A DNA stretch of 29,531 nt from NCBI RefSeq assembly GCF_003480315.1, contig NZ_QUIV01000034.1, forward strand, positions 1 to 29,531, given 5' to 3'. Source of the DNA: Clostridium sp. AM33-3 (GTDB taxonomy: Bacteria > Bacillota > Clostridia > Lachnospirales > Lachnospiraceae). Under the pieces are notes generated by a model. It had not been told where the DNA came from and ran no database searches. It saw only the letters and a program-made list of their open reading frames with translations. The position numbers were made by a program, and so were the translations under genes. This document shows positions 16,008 through 24,023 of this stretch, piece after piece. Each line of letters begins with the position of its first letter. Positions within the stretch are counted from its first letter, which is position 1.

Positions 16008-18053
16008 ATGGAAACAGGAAATCAGCGGGAAGGCTATGGCCGCAGCCGCGGAAAGTGGAGCAGAAAGAAGGAGAGAGAAAAACAGAAGGAACAGCAGAGG
16101 GAACCTCTGGATCTTTTGAATCCGGAAAAGGAAACTCCGGAAAAACAGGAAGAAAAGAACGCCGGCAGAAAAATTGCCGTAGCAGTCGGGGGAGCAGTCC
16201 TGACGGCGGCTGTTGCTGCTGGCGCTGTTTATGTGGGAATGGGACAGAAATACAAGAGGGTATACTTTCCCAATACTACCATAAACGGTCTGGATGTATC
16301 CGGCCTGACCCCGGACGAGGTCAAAAAGCAGATCACGGATGAGACCAGCGGTTATACGATGATACTTCAGGAGCGGGGCGGGGAAAACGAAGCCATCCGG
16401 GGCAGCGACATTGATCTGCATCCGGAATTTGATGGAACACTGGAGAAAATCCTGGAGAATCAGAGTCCGCTTGCATGGGGCTTTCATATCGGCCGTTATG
16501 TGGATTATACCATTGATACCATGGCGGTTTTTGATGATGCAAAGCTTTCGGCAGTGGTTTCCGGGCTGAAGTGTCTGACCCCGGAACGGGCCGCGGCACC
16601 ACAGAACGCCTACATATCCAACTACATTTCCGGTACAGGATATGAGATTGTTCCGGAGGAGCAGGGGGCAAGCCCGGATCCGCAGCTGCTTTCCGATGCA
16701 GTAAAGAATGCGATTTTAAATTTTCAGGAGAATCTTTCTCTGGAGGATGCGCAGGTTTATCAGAAACCGCAGATTACAGCAGAAAGTGAAGCGCTGAACG
16801 CAGAGCTTGCGGCCTGGAATAAATATGTGCACACCACAGTCACCTATCGCTTTGGAAATCGGAGTGAGGTGCTGGACGGTGAGAAGATCCACACCTGGCT
16901 TGTGAGTGACGGACAGGGGGGCGTTTCGCTGGATGAGTCGAAAATCGGCGAGTATGTGTCCTGGCTGGGCCAGACCTACAATACGGCCTACAAGCCCAAA
17001 AGCCTGAAGACAGCCTATGGGCAGACGGTTACCATCAGCAAGAGTGTATACGGATGGAAAATCAACCAGAAGGAAGAAACTGAAGCATTAAAACAACTCC
17101 TTCTTTCCTGTGAGAGCCAGGAGCGGGAGCCGGTCTACAGCCAGACAGCAGCTTCGCATGATGGAAATGATTTCGGAAATACCTATGTGGAGATCAATCT
17201 GACAGCCCAGCATTTGTTTTTTTATAAGGAAGGAAAGCTTGTGGTAGAGTCAGATTTTGTGTCCGGCAATGAGTCCCGGGGATGGAGTACTCCTGCGGGA
17301 GCATATCCGCTGACCTATAAGCAGCGCAACGCTACCTTAAAGGGGCAAAACTACGCGACACCGGTTTCTTACTGGATGCCATTTAACGGCGGCATTGGTA
17401 TGCATGATGCCTATTGGCGTTCCAGCTTTGGCGGAAAAATTTACAAAACCAATGGTTCTCATGGCTGCATCAATCTGCCGCCGGCAGTGGCAAAAACGGT
17501 TTATGAGAATATTTCTGCCGGTATGCCGGTGCTCTGCTATCATCTGCAGGGCTCCGGAAGTGGTATAACCAGCACCACAGCCCAGAATGGCGGCGCGTCA
17601 GCAGCTGAGACGAAGCCACAGCCGACTCAGCAGGCACAGACGAATACGGAGAGCGGACAGGGAAGCACGCATGAGACTGCGGCCAGTCATCCAGGCAGCA
17701 CTTCCAAGCCATCTGCGGCAGCTCAGCCATCTGCGGCAACTCAGCCACATACAGCGGCACAGTCCACTACGGCAGCAGTTCAGCCAACTACAGCAGCTCA
17801 GCCGACCACGGCAGCGTCCCAGCCGGCTGCAGCGGCATCCTCCGGCAATGGTTCCGCCCAGGCCTATCCGGGACAGAACAGCTCAACTCCACCGTCTTCT
17901 TCCGGCAGTGCATCTTCCCGCGGTCCGGGTTCCGGATCCGGAGGGACCCAGAGTACTCCGGGTGGTCCCGGCAATACACAGGGAAGTCCATCCGGCCCCG
18001 GCGTGAGCAGCGCACCCGGAAGCTCCCAGATGCCTGGCCCGGGAGCTTCATAA
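16008..18053 (+). CDS. Membrane-anchored L,D-transpeptidase with Ala/Gln/Pro/Gly-rich tail
   Basis: This 681-residue paralogue of the preceding protein has a basic 54-residue cytoplasmic part (many Lys/Arg/Glu) and a membrane segment at about 56-78. PG_binding_4-type domains follow (INGLDVSGLTPDEVKKQI). The YkuD domain has MHDAYW (His466) and SHGCINLP (Cys487). After it come about 170 residues of low-complexity sequence: first repeats of the type TAAQPTTAA, then Gly/Ser/Pro-rich sequence. This tail probably spans or binds the cell wall. ATG 16008 follows AAAAGG; ATGs at 15966 and 15981 are poorer, the first lying in a hairpin. Confidence 0.88.
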   Translation: METGNQREGYGRSRGKWSRKKEREKQKEQQREPLDLLNPEKETPEKQEEKNAGRKIAVAVGGAVLTAAVAAGAVYVGMGQKYKRVYFPNTTINGLDVSGLTPDEVKKQITDETSGYTMILQERGGENEAIRGSDIDLHPEFDGTLEKILENQSPLAWGFHIGRYVDYTIDTMAVFDDAKLSAVVSGLKCLTPERAAAPQNAYISNYISGTGYEIVPEEQGASPDPQLLSDAVKNAILNFQENLSLEDAQVYQKPQITAESEALNAELAAWNKYVHTTVTYRFGNRSEVLDGEKIHTWLVSDGQGGVSLDESKIGEYVSWLGQTYNTAYKPKSLKTAYGQTVTISKSVYGWKINQKEETEALKQLLLSCESQEREPVYSQTAASHDGNDFGNTYVEINLTAQHLFFYKEGKLVVESDFVSGNESRGWSTPAGAYPLTYKQRNATLKGQNYATPVSYWMPFNGGIGMHDAYWRSSFGGKIYKTNGSHGCINLPPAVAKTVYENISAGMPVLCYHLQGSGSGITSTTAQNGGASAAETKPQPTQQAQTNTESGQGSTHETAASHPGSTSKPSAAAQPSAATQPHTAAQSTTAAVQPTTAAQPTTAASQPAAAASSGNGSAQAYPGQNSSTPPSSSGSASSRGPGSGSGGTQSTPGGPGNTQGSPSGPGVSSAPGSSQMPGPGAS

Positions 18054-18100
18054 AATTGCATCACGAGTGGATAAGATTAGTCCTTAACAAAATAAAGCAA

Positions 18101-18129
18101 TTGACAAAGACACAGACGGGTTGTATGAT
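18101..18129 (+). promoter_or_regulatory. Strong promoter of the amino-acid ABC operon
   Basis: A consensus -35 box TTGACA (18101-18106) and TATGAT (18124-18129) are 17 bases apart. It lies 48 bases after the transpeptidase stop codon with no obvious terminator in between. Confidence 0.85.
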
Positions 18130-18156
18130 AAAACAAGCTTAAAAACCAAGAATATA

Positions 18157-18211
18157 CGTGAAAAAGAAAGCAAAGGAGCCTTCAAACAAGGGGCTTCTTT
18201 ACTTTTTCACG
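18157..18211 (+). promoter_or_regulatory. Leader hairpin of the amino-acid ABC operon
   Basis: An outer 10-bp stem (CGTGAAAAAG 18157-18166 with CTTTTTCACG 18202-18211) encloses a 9-bp stem (AAAGGAGCC 18172-18180 with GGCTTCTTT 18192-18200). The inner stem is followed by TTTACTTTTTC, which could serve as a terminator T-run. The structure ends 6 bases before the GAGGAGG ribosome binding site. It may be an attenuator or a stabilising 5' hairpin; the two alternatives differ in whether the outer stem forms. Confidence 0.55.
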
Positions 18212-18229
18212 GAATGAGGAGGAAACATT

Positions 18230-19165
18230 ATGAAAAAGAATGCAAAGAAACTGATGGCAGCCGCTATGGCAGCCCTGATGGCAGCATCCATGACCGCATG
18301 CGGCGGAAGCAAGACTGAGACTACCGCGGCAGCAGACACCACTGCAGCAGAGAGTGCGGCAGATGCGGCAGAGACCACCGCAGCAGGAGCAGGCGAGGCT
18401 GCAAAAGACGGCGAGAAGAAGGTTCTGAAGGTAGCTATGGAGTGTGCATATGCACCGTACAACTGGACCCAGCCGGATGATTCCAACGGTGCGGTTCCGA
18501 TCGCAGACAGCAACGAATACGCTTACGGCTATGATGTTATGATGGCAAAGAAAATCTGTGAGGAGTTGGGTTATGATCTGCAGATCGTTCGTCTTGACTG
18601 GGATTCCCTGATCCCGGCGCTTCAGTCCGGTCAGGCGGACTGTGTCATTGCAGGCCAGTCCATCACACAGGAGCGTCTTCAGGCTGTAGACTTCTCTGAG
18701 CCGTACTACTACGCAACCATCGTTACGCTTGTAAAAAAAGACAGCAACTATGCAGATGCAACCAGCGTTGCAGATCTGGCAGGTGCAACCTGTACCTCTC
18801 AGCAGAGCACCATCTGGTATCAGAACTGCCTGCCGCAGATCCCGGATGCAAACATTCTGGCAGCAACCGCAAGCGCACCGGATATGCTCATGTCCTTAAA
18901 CGCAGGCAAGTGTGATCTGGTCGTAACCGACCAGCCGACCGGTAAGGGTGCACTGGTTGCTTATCCGGATTTCAAAATGCTTGAGTTTGGCGGTGGTGAT
19001 AAGGACTTCCAGGTCAGCGATGAGGATATCAACATCGGTATTTCCATGAAGAAGGGCAACACAGAGTTGAAAGAAGCCATCGACAGCGTCCTCACCAAGA
19101 TGACCAAAGATGATTTCTCAGCCATGATGGACGAGGCAATTTCCGTTCAGCCGCTGGCTAACTAA
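18230..19165 (+). CDS. Amino-acid ABC transporter substrate-binding lipoprotein
   Basis: This 311-residue protein has a lipoprotein signal ending MTAC with Cys24 as lipid site. An Ala/Thr/Glu-rich linker (to about residue 60) is followed by a family-3 solute-binding domain (SBP_bac_3). Typical features are AYAPYNW, YGYDVMMAKKICEELGYDLQIV, the DWDSLIPALQSGQADCVIAG block with ITQERLQAVDFSEPYYY, and LNAGKCDLVVTDQPTGKG. It would capture a polar amino acid outside the membrane and hand it to the permease. The exact amino acid cannot be told. The start at 18230 follows GAGGAGGAA. It is the first gene of a complete three-gene importer operon. Confidence 0.93.
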   Translation: MKKNAKKLMAAAMAALMAASMTACGGSKTETTAAADTTAAESAADAAETTAAGAGEAAKDGEKKVLKVAMECAYAPYNWTQPDDSNGAVPIADSNEYAYGYDVMMAKKICEELGYDLQIVRLDWDSLIPALQSGQADCVIAGQSITQERLQAVDFSEPYYYATIVTLVKKDSNYADATSVADLAGATCTSQQSTIWYQNCLPQIPDANILAATASAPDMLMSLNAGKCDLVVTDQPTGKGALVAYPDFKMLEFGGGDKDFQVSDEDINIGISMKKGNTELKEAIDSVLTKMTKDDFSAMMDEAISVQPLAN

Positions 19166-19179
19166 TCAAGGTTCTATGT

Positions 19180-19201
19180 GGGCGCACCGTCAGGCGCGCC
19201 T
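19180..19201 (+). terminator. GC-rich hairpin between binding protein and permease genes
   Basis: GGCGC (19181-19185) pairs with GCGCC (19196-19200) within a stretch that also contains the palindrome AGGCGCGCCT (19192-19201). It has no T-run. Such hairpins after binding-protein genes usually protect the upstream message and lower expression of the permease; here that is inference. Confidence 0.4.
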
Positions 19202-19240
19202 GCTTAAGCTACAGTTTTCAGATTTAGAGGAGAAAGTATT

Positions 19241-20032
19241 ATGCCAACAGACTTTTTCGGCCGTGTGATGGTCGTATTCCAGAGATACGGAATGTCTATG
19301 CTGCAGGGTGCCGGAGTCAGTCTCCGAATTGCACTGGTTGGTACCATTGTGGGTTGTATCATTGGTTTTGCAGTGGGTATCGTGCAGACGATTCCGGTTG
19401 AGGCAAAAGACAACCCGATCAAAAAAGGTGTTTTGTGGGTGATCAAGCTCATTATGAATGCCTACGTGGAATTTTTCCGCGGTACTCCGATGATGGCGCA
19501 GGCCATGTTCATTTACTATGGTATGCTTCCGCTTTTAGGCTTAAACTTAAGCATGTGGCAGGCAGCCTACTTCATTCTGTCCATCAATACCGGTGCCTAT
19601 ATGGCTGAGACAGTCCGCGGCGGTATCCTTTCTATTGATCTGGGTCAGACTGAGGGCGCAAAGGCCATCGGCATGACCCATGTACAGACCATGCTTTACG
19701 TTATTCTGCCGCAGGCACTCAGAAACATCATGCCGCAGATCGGCAACAACCTGATCATCAACATCAAGGACAGCTGCGTGCTTTCCGTGATCGGTGTGGC
19801 AGAGCTGCTTTACAAGACAAAATCCGCAGCAGGCGCCCTGTACATGAACTTTGAGACCTACACCATCACTATGATCGTGTATTTCATCATGACCTTTACC
19901 TGCTCCCGTATCCTGCGGTGGCTGGAGAACCGCATGGACGGTTCTGACAACTATGATCTGGCAACCACGGACACCCTGGCACATACCAGCGGCATGTACC
20001 GTTATGAAGAGAAAAAGAAGGAGGAAGAGTAA
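19241..20032 (+). CDS. Amino-acid ABC transporter permease
   Basis: This 263-residue inner-membrane protein is of the HisM/GlnP type. It has about five membrane segments. [20 protein letters not shown] is the typical family segment, and [20 protein letters not shown] carries the EAA-like loop that contacts the ATPase. [22 protein letters not shown] is also characteristic. The C-terminal 35 residues are hydrophilic (to KKKEEE). A single permease gene suggests a homodimer. The start follows AGAGGAGAAAG. It ends two bases before the ATPase start, so the pair is translationally coupled. Confidence 0.94.
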   Translation: MPTDFFGRVMVVFQRYGMSMLQGAGVSLRIALVGTIVGCIIGFAVGIVQTIPVEAKDNPIKKGVLWVIKLIMNAYVEFFRGTPMMAQAMFIYYGMLPLLGLNLSMWQAAYFILSINTGAYMAETVRGGILSIDLGQTEGAKAIGMTHVQTMLYVILPQALRNIMPQIGNNLIINIKDSCVLSVIGVAELLYKTKSAAGALYMNFETYTITMIVYFIMTFTCSRILRWLENRMDGSDNYDLATTDTLAHTSGMYRYEEKKKEEE

Positions 20033-20034
20033 CG

Positions 20035-20778
20035 ATGGCAGAGAATCATGTACTGGAAATTCGTCATTTAAGCAAATCCTTCGGCAAGCATGTGGTTCTG
20101 CGTGATATTGATTTTACAGTAGACACAGGCGATGTAACCTGTATCATCGGTGCGTCAGGCTCCGGCAAGTCTACCCTGCTGCGCTGCGTCAATATGCTGG
20201 AGACTCCGACCACCGGAGAAATTCTTTATCATGAGAAGGACATCACTGATAAGGGTGTGAATGTCCCGGCATACCGCTCTAAGGTGGGCATGGTGTTCCA
20301 GAGCTTCAACCTGTTTGATAACCTGACCGTTCTGGAAAACTGCATGATCGGCCAGACCAAGGTGTTAAAGCGTTCCAAGGAGGAAGCAAAGAAAAATGCC
20401 ATGAAATATCTGGAAAAGGTAGGCATGGCACCGTACATTAACGCAAAGCCGAAGCAGATCTCCGGCGGACAGAAGCAGCGTGTGGCCATCGCCCGCGCCC
20501 TGGCTATGGAGCCGGAGGTGCTGCTGTTCGATGAGCCGACCTCTGCGTTGGATCCGCAGATGGTTGGCGAGGTACTGGCTGTTATGCGCACCCTGGCAAA
20601 GGAAGGCATCACCATGATTATCGTGACTCATGAGATGGCCTTTGCCCGCGATGTCTCCAACCATGTGGTATTCATGGCAGACGGAGTCATTGAGGAGGAG
20701 GGAACACCGGCAGATATCTTTGGCAATCCGCAGAAGGCAAAGACCAAGGAGTTCTTAAGCAGATTTATTCAGGGCTAA
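20035..20778 (+). CDS. Amino-acid ABC transporter ATP-binding protein (GlnQ type)
   Basis: This 247-residue ATPase shows all motifs in order: Walker [15 protein letters not shown]-loop VFQSFNLF, signature [15 protein letters not shown], Walker [14 protein letters not shown] and H-loop [10 protein letters not shown]. It powers the permease encoded just upstream. The ribosome binding site GGAGGAAGAG lies inside the end of the permease gene. A composite palindromic repeat begins 7 bases after its stop codon and may serve as transcript end. Confidence 0.96.
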   Translation: MAENHVLEIRHLSKSFGKHVVLRDIDFTVDTGDVTCIIGASGSGKSTLLRCVNMLETPTTGEILYHEKDITDKGVNVPAYRSKVGMVFQSFNLFDNLTVLENCMIGQTKVLKRSKEEAKKNAMKYLEKVGMAPYINAKPKQISGGQKQRVAIARALAMEPEVLLFDEPTSALDPQMVGEVLAVMRTLAKEGITMIIVTHEMAFARDVSNHVVFMADGVIEEEGTPADIFGNPQKAKTKEFLSRFIQG

Positions 20779-20784
20779 AAAGGT

Positions 20785-20822
20785 CCGGAAGGCGGTCTTA
20801 TTCACTTCCTGCTGTACTGGCT
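20785..20822 (+). repeat. 38-bp repeated hairpin, copy A
   Basis: The segment starts CCGGAAGGCGG and ends TGG-CT; a copy at 28840-28877 differs at only two positions. CGGAAG pairs with CTTCCTG in each copy. It directly follows the ABC operon and is followed in both places by the 72-bp inverted-repeat element. Confidence 0.8.
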
Positions 20823-20839
20823 ATGCCAGGATAATAAAT

Positions 20840-20911
20840 AACGCAGTCAGAACGTTACTGACGAAAGCCTGTAATCCGGTTTTTATCTAATCGTAGCGTT
20901 CTGGCTGCGTT
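20840..20911 (-). repeat. 72-bp element with 18-bp terminal inverted repeats, copy A
   Basis: The element begins AACGCAGTCAGAACGTTA and ends with its near reverse complement (TAGCGTTCTGGCTGCGTT). Its reverse complement matches 28927-28998 at 64 of 72 positions, including the unpaired centre, so this copy is in the opposite orientation. With T-runs nearby it can act as a terminator for the ABC operon. It has no coding capacity and resembles a miniature inverted-repeat or REP-like element. Confidence 0.8.
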
Positions 20912-21067
20912 TTCTTATCTGCCGTTGTTCCTCACAACTCTGCTGTTTTTTTAAAATAAATTTTCTTTTGCTGCAACATTTCTCATGCCTCATCTGTATA
21001 TAGGATAGAACGGCATAAAAAGTAAAAACAGCCGTGAAAAATTCAGAATGCAGAGGAGAATAAGATT

Positions 21068-21640
21068 ATGCTGAGAAAGATGAACAATCGTGTGTGTGGA
21101 GTGATGTTGGCGGCCATGATGGCAGCGGCAGTTTCCGCGACAGCCTGTGGAGGGCAGGGCAGCACTGGAAAGACAGTGACGGCACAGCATCCCGAAGATT
21201 TTGTGGGTATGCCGAATCCGTTTACAGACAATGCTACGTTGGAAGAAGCAGAGGAATATGCCGGCTTTTCTCCCATGGCAGAACTTTCCCAGGTACTCGG
21301 CTTTTCCGTCCCGGAGGTAAAAAACATTCCATTTGAAGTGACCAGCACCGTGTATACAAATGGCTGGAATGAATTCGCCCAGGTGGAATACCAGGGGAAA
21401 AGCCAGGATGAAGCAGTGCTGTTTCGCAAAGCCAGAGGAACGGATGATATTTCCGGTGACTACAATACTTATTCGGATGTAAAGGAAGTTACCGTAAAGG
21501 AAGTGTCTGTGACATTAAAAGGCGATGACGGGCAGTATAAGCTGGCTATCTGGCAGCAGGATGGATTTGCATATTCACTGAATTATGAACCGGGTGGAAG
21601 TCAGGCTGTGTTTGTAGAGATGATCCAGAGTGTTCAGTAA
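21068..21640 (+). CDS. Small lipoprotein of unknown function
   Basis: This 190-residue protein has a lipoprotein signal (MLAAMMAAAVSATAC, Cys27). The mature part is a compact beta-rich domain that resembles the DUF4367-like proteins of Clostridia: NPFTDNATLEEAEEYAGFSP, VTSTVYTNGWNEFAQVEYQG, VLFRKARGTDDISGDYNTY, and WQQDGFAYSLNYEPG. Such domains often sit behind anti-sigma factors or stand alone as surface proteins. AGAGGAG precedes the ATG at 21068; an in-frame ATG four codons on is possible. It stands alone; no good promoter was found except a TATATA-like -10 near 20995. Confidence 0.75.
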   Translation: MLRKMNNRVCGVMLAAMMAAAVSATACGGQGSTGKTVTAQHPEDFVGMPNPFTDNATLEEAEEYAGFSPMAELSQVLGFSVPEVKNIPFEVTSTVYTNGWNEFAQVEYQGKSQDEAVLFRKARGTDDISGDYNTYSDVKEVTVKEVSVTLKGDDGQYKLAIWQQDGFAYSLNYEPGGSQAVFVEMIQSVQ

Positions 21641-21658
21641 ATTTTTGTAGACACATGG

Positions 21659-21687
21659 TTGACACCATATATGACACCACATATAAT
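21659..21687 (+). promoter_or_regulatory. Promoter and repeated operator of hicAB
   Basis: TTGACA (21659-21664) and TATAAT (21682-21687), both consensus, are 17 bases apart. TGACACCA occurs twice with a 12-base period (21660-21667, 21672-21679). ATGGT and ACCAT (21655-21668) form an inverted repeat across the -35 box. These are likely sites for autoregulation by HicB. Confidence 0.75.
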
Positions 21688-21707
21688 GAGTGTAGGAGGT
21701 ATTGAAA

Positions 21708-21965
21708 ATGTCAAAGTGGGATAAACTGATAGCGCGGATATGCACTTTGTCAAAAGACCTCCGATTTGACGAATTGCGGAAGGTATTGGAGAGTTATGGA
21801 TATGAAATGTATGCCCCAAGGAGCGGAAGCAGTCATTACACATTCAGAAAAGCAGGCTGTATGCCAATTACGATACCGAAGCATGAACCAATCAAGAAAG
21901 TATATGTAGAAATGGTAAGGCAGATTGTAGAAAGTGAGGCGAAGAATGATGAAGACGCTGAATGA
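21708..21965 (+). CDS. hicA: HicA-type mRNA interferase toxin
   Basis: This 85-residue protein has the HicA double-stranded-RNA-binding-like fold: LRFDELRKVLESYGYEM, then RSGSSHYTFRK with the catalytic His43, then ITIPKHEPIKKVYVEMV. HicA cleaves mRNA when not bound by HicB. The start at 21708 follows GTAGGAGG; a TTG two codons upstream is not needed. Its stop overlaps the start of hicB by 20 bases, the usual coupled arrangement with the toxin first. Confidence 0.92.
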   Translation: MSKWDKLIARICTLSKDLRFDELRKVLESYGYEMYAPRSGSSHYTFRKAGCMPITIPKHEPIKKVYVEMVRQIVESEAKNDEDAE

Positions 21966-22311
21966 TTATATGGCTATGTCTTATCGCATGGAAATTGTAG
22001 AAGATAAAGACGAAGGTGGATTTGTAGTTTCTTATCCAGACTTGCCAGGATGTATTACATGTGGCGAAACGGTAGAACAGGCGGTTGCAAATGCTCAGGA
22101 TGCCAAAAAAGCATGGCTTGAGGCGGCCTTGGAAGATGGAGCTGAGATTCATGAGCCAGATAGTCTTGAAGGTTATTCGGGACAGTTTAAATTAAGGATT
22201 CCGCGCAGTCTGCACAGGTCACTGGCAGAACATTCTCAGAGAGAGGGAATCAGTATGAATCAGTATTGTGTGTACCTGCTATCAAAAAATGATGCAGTAT
22301 TTTCAAAATAA
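21946..22311 (+). CDS. hicB: HicB-type antitoxin
   Basis: This 121-residue protein has the N-terminal HicB domain (FVVSYPDLPGCITCGETVEQA with NAQDAKKAWLEAALEDG) that covers the HicA active site. The C-terminal DNA-binding part is of the ribbon-helix-helix/Arc type (GQFKLRIPRSLHRSLAEHSQ, then GISMNQYCVYLLS). It neutralises HicA and represses its own promoter. ATG 21946 has GAGG six bases upstream; ATG 21949 and GTG 21934 are alternatives. Confidence 0.92.
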   Translation: MMKTLNDYMAMSYRMEIVEDKDEGGFVVSYPDLPGCITCGETVEQAVANAQDAKKAWLEAALEDGAEIHEPDSLEGYSGQFKLRIPRSLHRSLAEHSQREGISMNQYCVYLLSKNDAVFSK

Positions 22312-22317
22312 AAGTAT

Positions 22318-22367
22318 CAAACAAGGCACATGGAAGTCTGACAGAAGATTTCTGTATGCCTTGTTTG
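22318..22367. terminator. Bidirectional terminator between hicB and phnE
   Basis: CAAACAAGGCA (22318-22328) pairs perfectly with TGCCTTGTTTG (22357-22367); the 28-nt loop has a small hairpin of its own (AGAA/TTCT). GCGTTTTATT follows on the plus strand, and ATACTTTTATTTT follows on the minus strand. It can serve both convergent genes. Confidence 0.8.
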
Positions 22368-22380
22368 CGTTTTATTGTAT

Positions 22381-23949
22381 TTATGTTTGCGCCAGCTTCC
22401 CGGACACCACATCCACCATCCACACCAGCAGGATCAGTCCCAGAAGGATTGCTCCGGCTCTTGACCAGTCATATTTGTTCATGGCAAAGATCAGCGGGGC
22501 ACCGATGCCGCCGGCACCCACCAGGCCCAGCACCGATGCTTCGCGGATATTGACATCAAAACGGTAAAGAACGGCGGAACCAAATGCAGGAGCAATCTGC
22601 GGAAGCACGGCATGGCGGATGGCCGCCAGAGGGGAAACATCCATGGCGATGAGTGCCCGGTACGGACCAGGATCCAGCATATCCAGACATTCGGTGAAGC
22701 GTTTGGTCAGAAGTCCGATGCTGCACATGGCCAGGGTCAGCACTCCGGTGAAGGCACCGGGACCGGATACCCGGATGAAGATCAGCCCGTAGATCAGAAA
22801 CGGGATGGAGCGGATGGCAATCACCAGCAGGCGGAAAACTGCGCATACCGGAGCCGGGACAAACCGGCGGGTGCCGCAAAAAGCAAACGGAACAGCCAGG
22901 AGCGCACCAATTCCGGTTCCCACAATGGAAATGCAGACGGTCTCAAATAACAGGTAAAAGAGGCCGTCTTTTTTAGTGGAAAAGAAAAATGTCCAATCGG
23001 CCTGCAAGAGACCGCTCGCCATGCTTTTTAAGGTACCGGGGCTGGTGTGGGAAAAGTCCGGCGGTGTCTGGAGTGCGAGACAGACACAAAATATCAGGAG
23101 TGTTCCTAAGCCAAGCAGCAGGAGATGCTGTTTTCGTTTAGGACCGGATGTGATTTCTGTCAGGAATTCTCTTCGTATCAGCGCAGACAGATAACGGCTG
23201 ATGGCTTCAATGACACAGACCGTCAGAAACAAAACCAGAAGGATGGCACCGACCTTCTGAAATTCCCGCCAGGAAATCTTTTCATTCAGGATCAGGCCTA
23301 TGCCGCCAGCACCGACATAACCCAGGATGGAGCTCTGCCGTACGTTAGTCTCCAGCAGATACAGGGCATTGGTCAGATAGGAGGGCAGAATTTCCGGCAG
23401 GACCGCATGGATAAAGGCCGGAAACGAGGCACAGCCCATGGAGCGGAGTGACCGGTAGGCAGCGGTGCATGCTGCGTCTGCATCTTCGTAGGTTAGCTTT
23501 GTCATGATGGCAAAGGTGTAAAGGGTAATGGCGAAGGTGCCCGCAAAGGTGCCAAGCCCGAATAAAAAGGTGGCAAGCAGCGCCAGTACAAGAGCCGGGA
23601 AGGAGCGCAGCACCTGGATCACAAGACGGATCAGGCGGCGCAAAGCGGTTGGAAACTGAAGAGAAACCGCACCGAAAGGAGCTGTCAGAAGTCCCAGAAC
23701 TGATCCGAGAATGGTTCCGCAGACAGACATCTGCAGGGTGTAAAAAAGTGGTGTCAGGACCTTGGGAAGATAGGAAAGATCCGGCCGGATCATGTCGGAA
23801 ACCAGGTCAGAAAGATGGTTTTTCCGCGCAAAAAAAAGCGCCGGCTCGCAGCCGGTGAAGGCTGCAGCGGCGAAGAAAACAGCCAGAAGGAGGAGCCAGC
23901 CGGACAGACGATATGCAGTTTTTCGATTGTGCCGTGTGGTCTGAAGCAT
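22381..23949 (-). CDS. phnE: Double-length PhnE-type ABC transporter permease
   Basis: The 522-residue protein is a fusion of two PhnE-like permeases. Each half ends with an EAA loop and a VGAGGIG motif: HAVLPEILPSYL with SSILGYVGAGGIGLIL in the first, HAVLPQIAPAFG with ASVLGLVGAGGIGAPL in the second. The usual PhnE has about 260-280 residues and forms a dimer, so this chain would supply both subunits. Phosphonate, phosphite and related importers use this family. It is the last gene of the phnD-phnC-phnE operon. The start at 23949 follows AAAGGG. No phosphonate-degrading gene is near, so the substrate is open. Confidence 0.9.
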   Translation of the reverse strand: MLQTTRHNRKTAYRLSGWLLLLAVFFAAAAFTGCEPALFFARKNHLSDLVSDMIRPDLSYLPKVLTPLFYTLQMSVCGTILGSVLGLLTAPFGAVSLQFPTALRRLIRLVIQVLRSFPALVLALLATFLFGLGTFAGTFAITLYTFAIMTKLTYEDADAACTAAYRSLRSMGCASFPAFIHAVLPEILPSYLTNALYLLETNVRQSSILGYVGAGGIGLILNEKISWREFQKVGAILLVLFLTVCVIEAISRYLSALIRREFLTEITSGPKRKQHLLLLGLGTLLIFCVCLALQTPPDFSHTSPGTLKSMASGLLQADWTFFFSTKKDGLFYLLFETVCISIVGTGIGALLAVPFAFCGTRRFVPAPVCAVFRLLVIAIRSIPFLIYGLIFIRVSGPGAFTGVLTLAMCSIGLLTKRFTECLDMLDPGPYRALIAMDVSPLAAIRHAVLPQIAPAFGSAVLYRFDVNIREASVLGLVGAGGIGAPLIFAMNKYDWSRAGAILLGLILLVWMVDVVSGKLAQT

Positions 23950-24023
23950 AGAATAAACCCTTTGGAACTGCCCTGTGTGTGGAGGCGGTTCCCCTTTCTG
24001 AATGTGGTGATTTGCCTGGGAAA

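Noticed and set aside
15852..16487. 211-codon minus-strand frame with hydrophobic stretches
   Set aside because: Antisense of the second transpeptidase's charged N-terminus; no ribosome binding site.
21068..22311. Lipoprotein as third member of the HicAB unit
   Set aside because: hicAB has its own consensus promoter after the lipoprotein stop codon, and the lipoprotein has a signal peptide unrelated to toxin-antitoxin function.
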